Origin: Aeromicrobium piscarium
GTDB taxonomy: Bacteria > Actinomycetota > Actinomycetes > Propionibacteriales > Nocardioidaceae
Reading direction: 5' to 3'
NCBI RefSeq assembly: GCF_007421815.1
Contig: NZ_VLNT01000004.1
Coordinates: 1-64,000 of the forward strand
Length of the DNA stretch: 64,000 bases
Below the pieces are notes generated by a model, which was not told the DNA's origin, searched no databases, and was given only the letters and a program-made list of their open reading frames with translations. Shown here in pieces: positions 1 through 8,397 of the stretch (positions are counted from its first letter, which is position 1; every line of letters starts with the position of its first letter). Made by a program: the position numbers and the translations under genes.

Positions 1-64
1 GCAGATGCTCCAGCACCTGCCGCACGCACCGCTCCTTGACCTTCTGATCGATCTTCTTCGGCAT
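1..64 (-). CDS. IS3-family transposase OrfA, first 21 codons
   Basis: Start of the HTH-containing OrfA protein, beginning MPKKIDQKVKERCVRQVLEH and identical to the OrfA start at 9783. The ATG at 64 is preferred over the one at 73 because a GGAAGG ribosome site precedes it at a normal distance. The gene continues beyond the window edge. Confidence 0.85.
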   Translation of the reverse strand, partial: MPKKIDQKVKERCVRQVLEHL

Positions 65-117
65 GGTCTGCATCCTTCCAACTCACAAGGATGCGGCGGG
101 AAACCTGGGGCGGTTCA
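1..117 (-). mobile_element. IS3-family insertion sequence, 5' end only (cut by window start)
   Basis: These 117 bases are, in reverse complement, identical as far as I can read to the left end of the complete element at 9730-11089, including its 16-base terminal inverted repeat ending at position 117. The element therefore runs leftwards out of the window, inverted relative to the complete copy. It is inserted inside the relaxase gene that begins at 407. Confidence 0.93.
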
Positions 118-407
118 TCGATCTCAGCCGTCGTCGCGTCTGGCGGCAGCGCAGCCAGACGTGCATCCGCCAAGGGATGCAATCCGTAGGCGAACAACGA
201 CTTCATCTGCTCGGCAGTGACGACATCCCCGGCGCTGAGCCCATCGATTCCACCGAGCCCGGAGCCCACCCACCGGCCGGGGCTCTCGCCCTTCTCCGCA
301 TAGTACGTCGCCAGCGAGGTGTGGCCTTTGTCCGTACCGTCGACCGCAGCGACCTGCCGGGTCAGGTAGTCGTACCCTCTCCCAGCCGTGAGCTTGTGCA
401 GCGACAT
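118..407 (-). pseudogene. MobF-type conjugative relaxase (TraA/TrwC-like), N-terminal fragment cut by IS
   Basis: Reading leftwards from the ATG at 407 gives MSLHKLTAGRGYDYLTRQVA followed by a GHTSLATYYAEKGESPG stretch and WVGSGLGGIDGLSAGDVVT. This is the typical start of actinobacterial MobF relaxases, which nick the plasmid or ICE transfer origin through N-terminal tyrosines (here the YDY at residues 12-14). After 96 codons the frame runs straight into the IS end at 117, so the three-histidine metal site and helicase part are missing. It shows that the island once carried conjugation genes. Assignment rests on recalled family motifs, not on a search. Confidence 0.8.
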
Positions 408-600
408 TGTCACAACCCCGTAAGGCGATCCCCCACTTCTGGGAACGCCCGAGACGCTAGATATAACGTCCAAGGACGTTGTTTCGGCAACACGACCTTG
501 GCCCGCTGAGAAGTGAAGACCTCCGGCTGTGAAGTGAAGTTGTTCAAGAACCGCTTCACGAACCAGGAGGCCTTCGTGTCCCATCGTTAACGCTGCCCTC
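408..600. other. Non-coding upstream region of the relaxase fragment
   Basis: No convincing gene on either strand. It holds one perfect palindrome (465-480, listed separately) and two GAAGTGAAG copies near 510-540. The base composition is lower in GC than in the core chromosome further right. Confidence 0.4.
465..480. promoter_or_regulatory. Perfect 16-bp palindrome upstream of relaxase
   Basis: AACGTCCAAGGACGTT is a perfect inverted repeat with 7-base arms, about 58 bases upstream of the relaxase start. Its position suggests an operator for the transfer gene. No regulator is identified in the window. Confidence 0.4.
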
Positions 601-1290
601 ACCCCACACGCTCGTCTGCGCTTGGCGAGTTTGATTGTCGGCGATGGTTGCCCGCCGTCAACAGCGGTCAAGATAGCCCTGCTCGCGGTAGAGCCGCTCG
701 GTCGTACACCTGGCTACGTCGTGGCCCTTTCCACGTAAATGGAGCCGCATCTTGCGTACTTCCGAACCTAGCCCGCAGCTTCTGCCACGCACGCTAGGAC
801 TTGACCAACGCGACCAGTTCACTGTCACATACCTGCCGTTTCGAAGGCGGCCGCGATGGGGCGATCTTAATCCCGTGCTCGCCGAGCACGGGACAGACCG
901 GCTCGACCCCGCGCCCCTCGCAGTGATCGTTGATGAAGTCGATCAGAACCTGCCGTGAAAGCTGGGGCGGTCGAGCTCCGCCTCGAAGAAAGCCGAGGCC
1001 CCTTCAAGATCTCGTTGGCCCGCCGCAGCTCGGCGACCTTCCCCTTCAGCACCTTGATCTCCGCCATCTCCTCGTTGGTCTTACCGGGCCGGACCCCAAC
1101 GTCGATGTCAGCCTGCCAGATTCACTTGCGTGACGACTCGGTCGAGGTGATGCCCAGCTTCGCAGCCATCGACCGGATCGTCACAGCCTCGTTCGGATAC
1201 TCCGCCCGCGGCTCCATCACCATCCGCGCCGCGCTCTCGCGCAGCTCCGGGGTGCACTTCGAGGAACGTGCCGTGAGAGTGATCCTTCCA
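600..1290 (-). pseudogene. Decayed IS3-family element (OrfA plus OrfB start), unrelated to the intact copy
   Basis: Reading leftwards from about 1287 one finds an OrfA-like protein (TPELRESAARMVMEPRAEYP, then IRSMAAKLGITSTESSRK), an in-frame TGA where Trp is expected, then IWQADIDVGVRPGKTNEEMA and a coiled-coil leucine region, then a one-base frameshift near 1010. OrfB-like text follows (GVEPVCPVLGEHGIKIAPS, and further on GHDVARCTTERLYREQGYL). At least one nonsense and two frame defects make it non-functional. It differs in sequence from the IS at 9730 and marks an older insertion into the island. Confidence 0.75.
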
Positions 1291-1483
1291 GAAACCAGCT
1301 CTACGGACTCACCGGGACGGCTCAAACTGAGCCCCAACCACCGATTCAAGGCCGAGCCCCACAAAGCCGCGCCAACGCCCGGCCGCCGCGTGTCCCTAAA
1401 CAGACGAGGCTCCGGCTCCTTCGCCCAAGCTTCGATGAGCGGTTCATTTATCTGGCCCGCCCGACACCGCCAGGTTGAGAGCC

Positions 1484-1923
1484 ATGGGCACCCAGCCAAC
1501 ACTACGAGTGGTGTTCGTCTGCACGGGTAACACTTGTCGCTCGACGATGAGCGCACACGCCTTCGACGCTCAGCCCGCCGCTGCTGGCCTCGCAGACCAC
1601 CTGGCAGCCTTCGCCAGAGGCACCGATGCCGCCACCGACGGGACGCGTGCTGACCAGCGGGCACGGGAGGCTCTCGGAAGCATCGGGCTAGATGACGGCG
1701 GTCATCGCGCTCGCCAGCTCCGGGCGACCGACATGCCAGAGCAGGCCTGTTCGTCGCCATGGAGCGGTACCATTCCGCAAACCTGAGGAGACTCGGGGCG
1801 AAGGAGGACCGGCTCGTTCTTCTCGGCGCCTTCGACCCCGAGCCTTCACTGGACGTCGGCCTCATCGATCCGGTGGAGTTCGGGCAGGACACCTATGCCG
1901 AGGTCTTCGCCCGGATTGAGTGA
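1484..1923 (+). pseudogene. Low-molecular-weight protein-tyrosine-phosphatase-like gene with frameshift
   Basis: The ATG at 1484 opens a protein whose residues 9-17 read FVCTGNTCR, the C-x5-R phosphatase loop of the LMW-PTP/arsenate reductase fold. The first frame ends in unrelated sequence after about 86 codons. From about 1747 another frame continues with LFVAMERYHSANLRRLGAKE and a FDPEPSLDVGLIDPVEFG tail, ending at the TGA of 1921-1923, which matches the C-terminal half of the same family. A single indel near 1745 therefore splits the gene. The aspartate of the DP motif expected near the end is still seen (LIDPVEF). It lies in the decayed part of the island. Confidence 0.75.
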
Positions 1924-2035
1924 TGCTGTGCCGCGCTTATCGACAGCCTCCCGGGAGCTCCGTCGAAACGAGCCGTCGAATAGCACGCCGACCGTGTGAC
2001 CTTCAGCGGTCTAGATCGCGCGTCACGCCGGCGGA

Positions 2036-3062
2036 TCAACATCGCGATCCACAGACACCGACGGGCACGTCAAAGAGTGATCCGTGCGAGAGCGGTCGCC
2101 CAGGGCTCCTGACCCGCACGTGTCGCATCGGGATCGCCGGCCACTCGGTCAGCAACCGCTCCGACGAGGCGCTGACCAGCGGGCGGACGAGCCTCGGCGC
2201 TGGGGCGAAGGGGACGTCTCCCCCGCCGGCGGCCACTTCGAAGACCGGAGCACCCAGCGTGCGCAGGAAGTCACCAAGCTCCTGCTCGCGCCCGTGATCG
2301 TCGTGCTCGGGTGTGATGATCAGCCCCGCCATAGTGGGGCGGTAACAGGCGGGTGTCCCTGGAGGGCGAGTTTCACGCCGATCGCCTCGGACCACAAGAA
2401 GGTGCTCTCCTTGTGCTTCAAAGCGATCTCTTCGGCGGTGGCCGTGTCGATACCGCTTCCGGCGATAAGCACTAGTTCGACCCCGGCGAGGCGGTCGGCG
2501 ACCGATGACGCCCCAGAAAGATCCAACGTCTCCCACATCGCCTGGGGCACCAACGAGAGCGCCTTCTCGAGCTCGTCCGCGCGCGGGCCGCCCAGCGTGA
2601 TCACGAGCTTACCGAGCATAGCCAGCGCCGTGGTGTAGCTGATGGTGTGCGCACACTCGCCGCGTCGTCTTGGCACGTGCGGAGCACGGTGTCGCCCAAC
2701 GGCTCATCGACCTTTTCCCCCGTGACCAGAACCGTCGAGGCACCTGCCCGACTCGCCGCCACGATCAGCTCATGGGTGAAGCGTTTGTCTCCCCGGTGGG
2801 ACACGACGATCAACTGTTCGCCCGCACGAGCACCACCCGCCAGGACCAGTTCGAGCGCGTCAACGACCGCCGGACGCACCCTCCCTTCGGTGATCTCGAC
2901 CACCCATGCCGCGGCCGTCTGGCAAGCATGCAATGACGAGCCGACACCCGTGAAGACGATCGGGAGATGCGGATCGAGCTCAGGAGCGTCGGTCCGCTCC
3001 AGTGCGGCCGAGACGGCTGCCGGCTGACCGATGATCTGGCGGAAGTAGGCTTTGGACCCCAT
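2036..3062 (-). pseudogene. SIS-domain sugar-phosphate isomerase-like gene with two frameshifts
   Basis: From the ATG at 3062 (MGSKAYFRQIIGQPAAVSAA) the protein shows IVFTGVGSSLHACQTAA, the SIS phosphosugar-binding GxGSS motif, then EQLIVVSHRGDKRFTHELIV. Near 2640 the reading frame moves to one with SYTTALAMLGKLVITLG and ELVLIAGSGIDTATAEEIAL. Near 2340 it moves again to PTMAGLIITPEHDDHGREQE. Together these resemble the two SIS domains of GlmS/AgaS-type proteins that isomerise or deaminate sugar phosphates. Two separate frame breaks make function unlikely. The exact 3' end is uncertain. Confidence 0.7.
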
Positions 3063-3237
3063 CAAATGATTCTCGTACAGCTGGAGAACTCTGCCTACAC
3101 CCTGCAAGCCACCCCCGTCACTTGCTAGTTCGGGGAAGCTCTGAGCCCGGCGCGCCCATGCCCCGTGAGCAGCTCCCCTCCGTGGGCACATCCATCTCAA
3201 CACGTCGGTGAGCCACAGCCCAGCTCGGAGTCCAGGT

Positions 3238-4605
3238 TCAACGAGCTGTGCCGGCTCGCTCGGCGAGAGCGAGGGCCGCGCGGCTTGAACTCTCACGAAT
3301 CTTGCCCGCGTCGACAAGGAATGGTGTCCCATCCGAGACCACCTGGCGGCCGGCGACCCAGACATCTCGTACCTCGTCGCCACGATGCGAGTAGACGAGC
3401 GAAGAGACGGGATCATGCATGGGCGTGATGCTCAACGTCGAGGGGTCGAGCAAGACGATGTCAGCGGCTTTGCCTGGCTCGAGCGAGCCGATGCGATCGG
3501 CCATTCCGAGGGCTTCGGCGCCACCTCGGGTCGCCATCCGCAGAACCTGCCCCGCGGTGATGATCTGAGGATCACGATGGACACCCTTGGGGACGAGAGC
3601 GGCGAACTTGAGTGCGTGGAACATGCTCAGGTTATTGCTGCTGGCCGGGCCGTCCGTGGCCAGGCCGACCCGGAGGCCAGCGGTAAGCATGTCGGAGACA
3701 GGCGCGACGCCCGAGCCTAGATAAAGATTGCTGCAGGGGTTGTGGGAGACGGCGGCACCGGCATGCGCCAGCTGCCCGAGATCATCGTGATCGCACTGGA
3801 CACAGTGGACCGCCAGTAGACGTGGACCGAGCACGTCGGTGCGCCGCAGCAGCTCAGTGTCCCGGCAACCGAATCTCCGCAACGATTCCGTGATGTCGAA
3901 CGGCGACTCCGCGAGGTGCATAGTGATGAGCGCTCCAGTGTCGTCCGCGAGCCTCGCGGTCTCGCGGAGCGTGTCCTCGTCCACGGACCAGCTCATGCAA
4001 GGGGCCAAGGCGATCTCCACGAGCGAGCCCGGACGATTGTGCTGGTCGATGAGTCGATGAGCATCGTGAAGCACCGTGTCGAGCGGCTGGATCAGAGCCG
4101 GCGGCATTCCGACATCGTCTCCGGCGGTCACGTAGCCGCGCGCGAAGATGCCGCGGATGCCGGTCTCCTCCATGGCTGCGATGACCGCGTCGGAAAGGCC
4201 CCGGCGCGGGTGGACGTACATGAAGTCGAGAAGGGTGGTGGTGCCGGTCGTCAACGCCTCGGCACACCCGTGCAGGGCCGCGAGGTAGCAGTCGTCCCAG
4301 GTGAGCTCGCTCGCGCTCGGTCCAGTCATCGACGCGAACCACTCCGACAGCACCATGTCGTCGCCGAGTCCCTTCAGGAGGGTCTGGAACAGGTGCGTGT
4401 GGGTATTGATCATGCCGGGCATGATGACCGCCCCACGGCATTCGCGGACCGTGGCCCCGGGCCTCCGCGCGATCACCTTCGATGTCGGTCCGACATCCAC
4501 AATCAATCCCGTCTCGTCATCGAACGCGATCGCGCCGTCTTCGATCACTCGAGATTGCTCATCGAAGGTGAGAATCGTCGCGTGCGTCAGTAGCTGGTCA
4601 GTCAT
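3238..4605 (-). CDS. TRZ/ATZ-type amidohydrolase (predicted heterocycle deaminase)
   Basis: This 455-residue protein has the metal-dependent amidohydrolase motifs in order: HTHLFQ near residue 68, MHLAESP near 230, HCVQCD near 267 and LATDGPASSNN near 318. These are the hallmarks of the SAH/guanine/8-oxoguanine deaminase and AtzB group, in which one Zn or Fe ion activates water to remove an amino or substituted amino group from a ring. It is the last gene of a four-gene operon with a molybdenum hydroxylase (10-base gap), so it probably acts just before or after ring hydroxylation. The substrate cannot be read from the sequence. Full length, no defects seen. Confidence 0.9.
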   Translation of the reverse strand: MTDQLLTHATILTFDEQSRVIEDGAIAFDDETGLIVDVGPTSKVIARRPGATVRECRGAVIMPGMINTHTHLFQTLLKGLGDDMVLSEWFASMTGPSASELTWDDCYLAALHGCAEALTTGTTTLLDFMYVHPRRGLSDAVIAAMEETGIRGIFARGYVTAGDDVGMPPALIQPLDTVLHDAHRLIDQHNRPGSLVEIALAPCMSWSVDEDTLRETARLADDTGALITMHLAESPFDITESLRRFGCRDTELLRRTDVLGPRLLAVHCVQCDHDDLGQLAHAGAAVSHNPCSNLYLGSGVAPVSDMLTAGLRVGLATDGPASSNNLSMFHALKFAALVPKGVHRDPQIITAGQVLRMATRGGAEALGMADRIGSLEPGKAADIVLLDPSTLSITPMHDPVSSLVYSHRGDEVRDVWVAGRQVVSDGTPFLVDAGKIRESSSRAALALAERAGTAR

Positions 4606-4615
4606 CTTCGCGTCA

Positions 4616-6952
4616 TCAACCTTCGTCGATCTGTCCGAGCAAGTTCTCCGGAGTCCACGGCCCGTCGGATTTCAAGGAGACGCCCAGTGGCGACAGGGCA
4701 TCGGAGATCGCGTTCACGAGTGCACCGGGGGCGCCCGCCGCGCCTCCCTCCCCCGCGCCTTTGAATCCGTACGGGTTCAAAGGCGAAGGCGACTCGAAGT
4801 GGTCGGTACGGACCCAAGGCATGTCCGAGACGGTCGGCATCAGATAGTCGTTGAATGTTGGCGAGCACGGTCGGCCCTGCTCGTCGTAAGCGAGTTCCTC
4901 AAAGAGAGTACCGCCGATGCCCTGGGCGACGCCGCCAATGACCTGGCCCTCGACGAGCAGGGGGTTGATCACCGTGCCACAGTCATGGACAACCACGTAG
5001 TCGACAATGTCGACTACGCCCGTTTCGGCATCGACTTCGACTTTCGCAGCATGGGTGGCGTTGGCGAAGGCGATGCCCGCGGCCTGGTGGCGGTAGTCAG
5101 CCGCGAGGTCCCAGTCCATACCGTCGGGAAGCGGAGGATTCCAGGGCGTCGCCGCAGACGAGAGCGCGCCCAGCTCTACGCGCGAGGTGGGCGATCCCTT
5201 CACCTGAGCCCCGCCATCGCGCCACTCGAGGTCGTCGACGTCGACTTCCAGAAGGTGGCTGGCGATCCGCAAAGCCTTGTCTCGAACCGCCTCGCTCGCC
5301 CGTCGTGCCGCGGCTCCCCCCATCGCCGCGCTCCGGGACGCGAACGTGCCGACACCGTCGCGAACCACGTCAGTATCGCCGTAGAGGACGGTGACATCTT
5401 CGATCGGAACCTCCAACTCGTCGGCGACGAGCTGACTGAAGGTCGTCACATGGCCCTGTCCATGCGGGGAAGAGCCGGTCAGCAGGGTGACCTTCCCGGT
5501 GGAGTCGACCCTGACGGTCGCCGACTCGTACGGTCCGATGGAGGTCTCTTCGACGAAGCAGCAGAACCCGATGCCGAGATACTTCCCGCGGTTCCGGGCG
5601 TCCTGCTGTGCCGCCTTTTTATCGGCATCGCCGATCATCTCGGCAGCGCGCGTCAGAACCCGTGGATAGTCGCCGCTGTCGTACTCCACGTGGCCGGCGA
5701 GGATGATGTCGGTCCCGCGGTCGGCCGGGAGCTCCTCGGGGGTCAACATGTTCTTGAGCCTCAGCTCGAGCGGCTCTAGACCCAGATCCGCCGCCATGAT
5801 GTCGAACATCCTTTCCAGCACGAGGGCCGCCTGCGGGTGTCCAGCGCCGCGATATACGGCCAAGGGCGTCTTATTCGATACCACCGAATGTGCGCGCGCC
5901 CGGTAATGAGGTATTCGATAAGGACCCCGGCCCATCGCCGACGAGATGCTCGCCGGCGTGGTCGCGAGGGTACACAGCGCCGCCCCGTTGTTGGTCCACG
6001 ACTCCACGGTCATGGCCGAGATGACACCGTCGCGGCTGATGGCTATCCGCACGTCGTGGCGCTGTTCTCGCGCCTGGCTGGACGCGACCATGTGCTCGGC
6101 CCGGCTCTCGATCCATCGAATCGGCCGACGCAGGCGTCGCGCGAACAGCGGGGCCAGCACCTCTTCTGGATAGAACTCACATTTGCCACCGAATCCACCC
6201 CCGACATCGGGGGCCACCACCCGGATCTGACTTTCGGGCAAATCGAGGACGCCGCCGAGGAACTGGCGGACGAGGTGCGGAAATTGCGTTGACGTATAGA
6301 GGATTAGCCGGCCGCTGACAGAGTCGACTTGGGCGAGCACACCCCGGGTCTCCATCGGCATGGGACCGTACCTGTGAATGCGGAAGGTCTCTGAAAACAC
6401 GCGATCCGCGTCCGCGAAAGCCGCCGCACAGTCACCGACGTCCTGCGCGATCGTGTTGACGATGTTCGAAGCGAACTGCGGATAGAGCAGTTCGGCGTTC
6501 TCGGACACCGCCTGATCGAGATCGACCACCGGCGGCAGGTCTGCGTACTCGACGCCGATCAGCTGAGCCGCAGCGGAGGCATGCAGGGCAGAGTCCGCGA
6601 CGACGGCAGCGATCGGCTGACCCACGTATCGCACACGACCTTGGGCGAGCACCGGGTGGGTCGCCGGCTTAGTGTCCGGATACATATCGATACACGGGAT
6701 GTGCCCCACATCAGGAATGTCGGTGCCCGTCAGGACATCGACGACTCCCGTCGCCTCTCGGGCGGCGGTGGCATCGACGGTCACGAGGTCTGCATGGGCA
6801 TGCGTCGATCGCAGCACCGCCATATGGAGCGTGCCTCGTACCTTCAGGTCGGCGATATAACTCCCCTCACCGCGCAGCAGACGCGCATCCTCCTTCCGCC
6901 TGACCGCGCGCCCGACGTACTTGGGCCGTACCGGGCTGGGGACCGAGGTCAT
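4616..6952 (-). CDS. Molybdenum hydroxylase large subunit (xanthine dehydrogenase/CoxL family)
   Basis: A 778-residue molybdopterin-cytosine-dinucleotide subunit. Visible motifs are GGGFGGK near residue 250, AVYRGAGHPQ near 365 and GAGEGG near the C-terminus, whose Glu is the usual catalytic base. The AYRGAG-type loop lacks the Cys of true aerobic CO dehydrogenases (the AYRCSFR signature), so a hydroxylase for a purine, nicotinate-like or other N-heterocycle is likelier than CO oxidation. Its ATG overlaps the stop of the iron-sulphur subunit gene. No XdhC/CoxD-type maturation factor lies in the cassette, so the host would have to supply it. Confidence 0.92.
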   Translation of the reverse strand: MTSVPSPVRPKYVGRAVRRKEDARLLRGEGSYIADLKVRGTLHMAVLRSTHAHADLVTVDATAAREATGVVDVLTGTDIPDVGHIPCIDMYPDTKPATHPVLAQGRVRYVGQPIAAVVADSALHASAAAQLIGVEYADLPPVVDLDQAVSENAELLYPQFASNIVNTIAQDVGDCAAAFADADRVFSETFRIHRYGPMPMETRGVLAQVDSVSGRLILYTSTQFPHLVRQFLGGVLDLPESQIRVVAPDVGGGFGGKCEFYPEEVLAPLFARRLRRPIRWIESRAEHMVASSQAREQRHDVRIAISRDGVISAMTVESWTNNGAALCTLATTPASISSAMGRGPYRIPHYRARAHSVVSNKTPLAVYRGAGHPQAALVLERMFDIMAADLGLEPLELRLKNMLTPEELPADRGTDIILAGHVEYDSGDYPRVLTRAAEMIGDADKKAAQQDARNRGKYLGIGFCCFVEETSIGPYESATVRVDSTGKVTLLTGSSPHGQGHVTTFSQLVADELEVPIEDVTVLYGDTDVVRDGVGTFASRSAAMGGAAARRASEAVRDKALRIASHLLEVDVDDLEWRDGGAQVKGSPTSRVELGALSSAATPWNPPLPDGMDWDLAADYRHQAAGIAFANATHAAKVEVDAETGVVDIVDYVVVHDCGTVINPLLVEGQVIGGVAQGIGGTLFEELAYDEQGRPCSPTFNDYLMPTVSDMPWVRTDHFESPSPLNPYGFKGAGEGGAAGAPGALVNAISDALSPLGVSLKSDGPWTPENLLGQIDEG

Positions 6953-7428
6953 GATCCCTCCCCGTGGCTCAAGGCCTCTCTCCCGGCCTTGAGGATGTTC
7001 TGATAACCGGTGCAGCGACAGAGGTGCCCGTCAAGTGTTGCCCTGAGCTGTTCTTCGGTAGCCGCCGGCTCCTGTCGCGTCAGCGCGGTCAAGGAGACCA
7101 CGAAGCCCGGGGTGCAGAATCCACACTGCATGGCGTGGTTAGCGTTGAACGCCCGCTGAACCTTGCTGAGTTCGCCTGCCTCGCTCAACCCCTCAACAGT
7201 GGTGACCTCGCAGCTATCGGCCTGTATAGCAAGCATGAGACAGGACCGGATCGGCTGGCCATCGACCAGGACGGTGCAGGAACCACACGTCCCGTGCTCG
7301 CAGCCCACGTGGGTCCCGGTGAGATCGAGCTCATCGCGGAGATAGTCCGCCAAGGTCAGGTTCGGTTTGAGGCTCGCTTCCACGGGCCGGCCGTTCACGG
7401 TCAGCTCGATGGGGGTGAATTGTCTCAT
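6949..7428 (-). CDS. Molybdenum hydroxylase [2Fe-2S] small subunit
   Basis: A 159-residue electron-transfer subunit. The plant-type ferredoxin domain shows GCEHGTCGSCTVLVDG with a fourth Cys at RSCLML, and the second cluster domain shows QCGFCTPG and CRCTGY. It carries electrons from the Mo centre to the FAD subunit. The start ATG at 7428 overlaps the stop of the medium-subunit gene (ATGA) and its own stop overlaps the start of the large-subunit gene, so the three subunits are translationally coupled. Confidence 0.94.
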   Translation of the reverse strand: MRQFTPIELTVNGRPVEASLKPNLTLADYLRDELDLTGTHVGCEHGTCGSCTVLVDGQPIRSCLMLAIQADSCEVTTVEGLSEAGELSKVQRAFNANHAMQCGFCTPGFVVSLTALTRQEPAATEEQLRATLDGHLCRCTGYQNILKAGREALSHGEGS

Positions 7429-8297
7429 GCGACGTGCTCCTGCTCTCGTGTCGTCTCCACCGCGGTGACCAGTGCTCGTTCGACCACCACTGGTAGCACT
7501 CGTTCCCGATACCGCGCTCCAGCACGAGCCCCGGGATACTCCTCGGCTCCCGTGGCCACGCTCGCCGCGCTCCGCAAGGCGTCCGCATCCGCGGGTTTCC
7601 CGCGCAATGCCTGCTCCACCTCGATGAGCTTCCGCGGCCTGCCGGCCAGACCGCAGGCACCGACCCAGGCGTCGTCGATGAATCCGTCGGCGTTGACCCG
7701 GACCTGGGCGCCGGCGCCGATGACCGGCCAATCCTTGGCCTTGCGAGCGATCTCATAGAAACCTGCCGCGGCTCCCGAGGGCAGCGGCACTGTGACTCGA
7801 GTCAGCAGCTCCGTCTGGTCTCCAGACGTCCTGTACGGTCCGACGATGTAGTCGGCCATCGCCACGTCGCGCTCCCCCTGTTGGCTTCGGAGGGTGGCAG
7901 TGGCGCCGAGCGCCACCATGACCGCCGGGAGCTCCGAGCACGGATCGGCCTGGCTGAGGTTTCCACCGAGGGTGGCTCTAGTACGAATCTGCACGTGTGC
8001 CACATGCCGCAGCGCCGCGTAGAGGAGCGGGGCTTCGCGTAGGAGCCTCGGTGACTCCCGGAGCTCGGCGAGCCGGACCGTCGCGCCGATGATTATGCGA
8101 TCGGCAGCGTACGTGACCTCGGTCAGCTCGGGAATCTGGTTGATGTCGACGAGCCGGACGGGCGACTGCCGACCGAGGTTCATCGCCGCTACGAGGCTCT
8201 GCCCTCCGGCGAGTACCTGCCCGCGTCCATCGGCGAGCGCGTCAGCGGCGGCGTCGATGGTTTCAGGGCGGGCGTAATCGAAGGGCGCCAATACCAC
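7425..8297 (-). CDS. Molybdenum hydroxylase FAD-binding medium subunit
   Basis: A 290-residue CoxM/XdhB-type flavoprotein with the two FAD loops AGGQSLV (near residue 31) and TLGGNLSQAD (near residue 109). It passes electrons from the [2Fe-2S] clusters to the final acceptor. The GTG at 8297 is chosen because AAGGAGG lies just upstream at good spacing. It is the first gene of the four-gene cassette and diverges from the PucR gene across about 100 bases. Confidence 0.94.
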   Translation of the reverse strand: MVLAPFDYARPETIDAAADALADGRGQVLAGGQSLVAAMNLGRQSPVRLVDINQIPELTEVTYAADRIIIGATVRLAELRESPRLLREAPLLYAALRHVAHVQIRTRATLGGNLSQADPCSELPAVMVALGATATLRSQQGERDVAMADYIVGPYRTSGDQTELLTRVTVPLPSGAAAGFYEIARKAKDWPVIGAGAQVRVNADGFIDDAWVGACGLAGRPRKLIEVEQALRGKPADADALRSAASVATGAEEYPGARAGARYRERVLPVVVERALVTAVETTREQEHVA

Positions 8298-8356
8298 GGG
8301 ACCTCCTTGAAGAAGCGGATGTGAGACCAGTATGCCCCCCCTGGCGGAGCATGAGG

Positions 8357-8371
8357 GTTGACACAGTCAAC
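8357..8371. promoter_or_regulatory. Palindromic operator between the catabolic operon and pucR-like gene
   Basis: GTTGACACAGTCAAC is a perfect inverted repeat with 6-base arms and a 3-base spacer. It overlaps the TTGACA that could serve as the -35 of the rightward promoter and lies about 60 bases upstream of the leftward operon start. Its place suggests binding by the divergent PucR-type protein. Confidence 0.5.
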
Positions 8372-8389
8372 ACTCTTGAGCGGTACTAT
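8358..8389 (+). promoter_or_regulatory. Putative promoter of the PucR-type gene, leaderless
   Basis: TTGACA (8358-8363) and TACTAT (8384-8389) are separated by 20 bases, longer than usual. The -10 ends 8 bases before the ATG at 8398 and no ribosome site precedes that ATG, so the mRNA is likely leaderless. The long spacer with a palindrome on the -35 would suit a promoter that needs its regulator. Confidence 0.45.
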
Positions 8390-8397
8390 GCGTCAAT

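Noticed and set aside
4616-6952. Aerobic CO dehydrogenase
   Set aside because: The AYRCSFR loop of form I CoxL is absent; the loop reads AVYRGAG.
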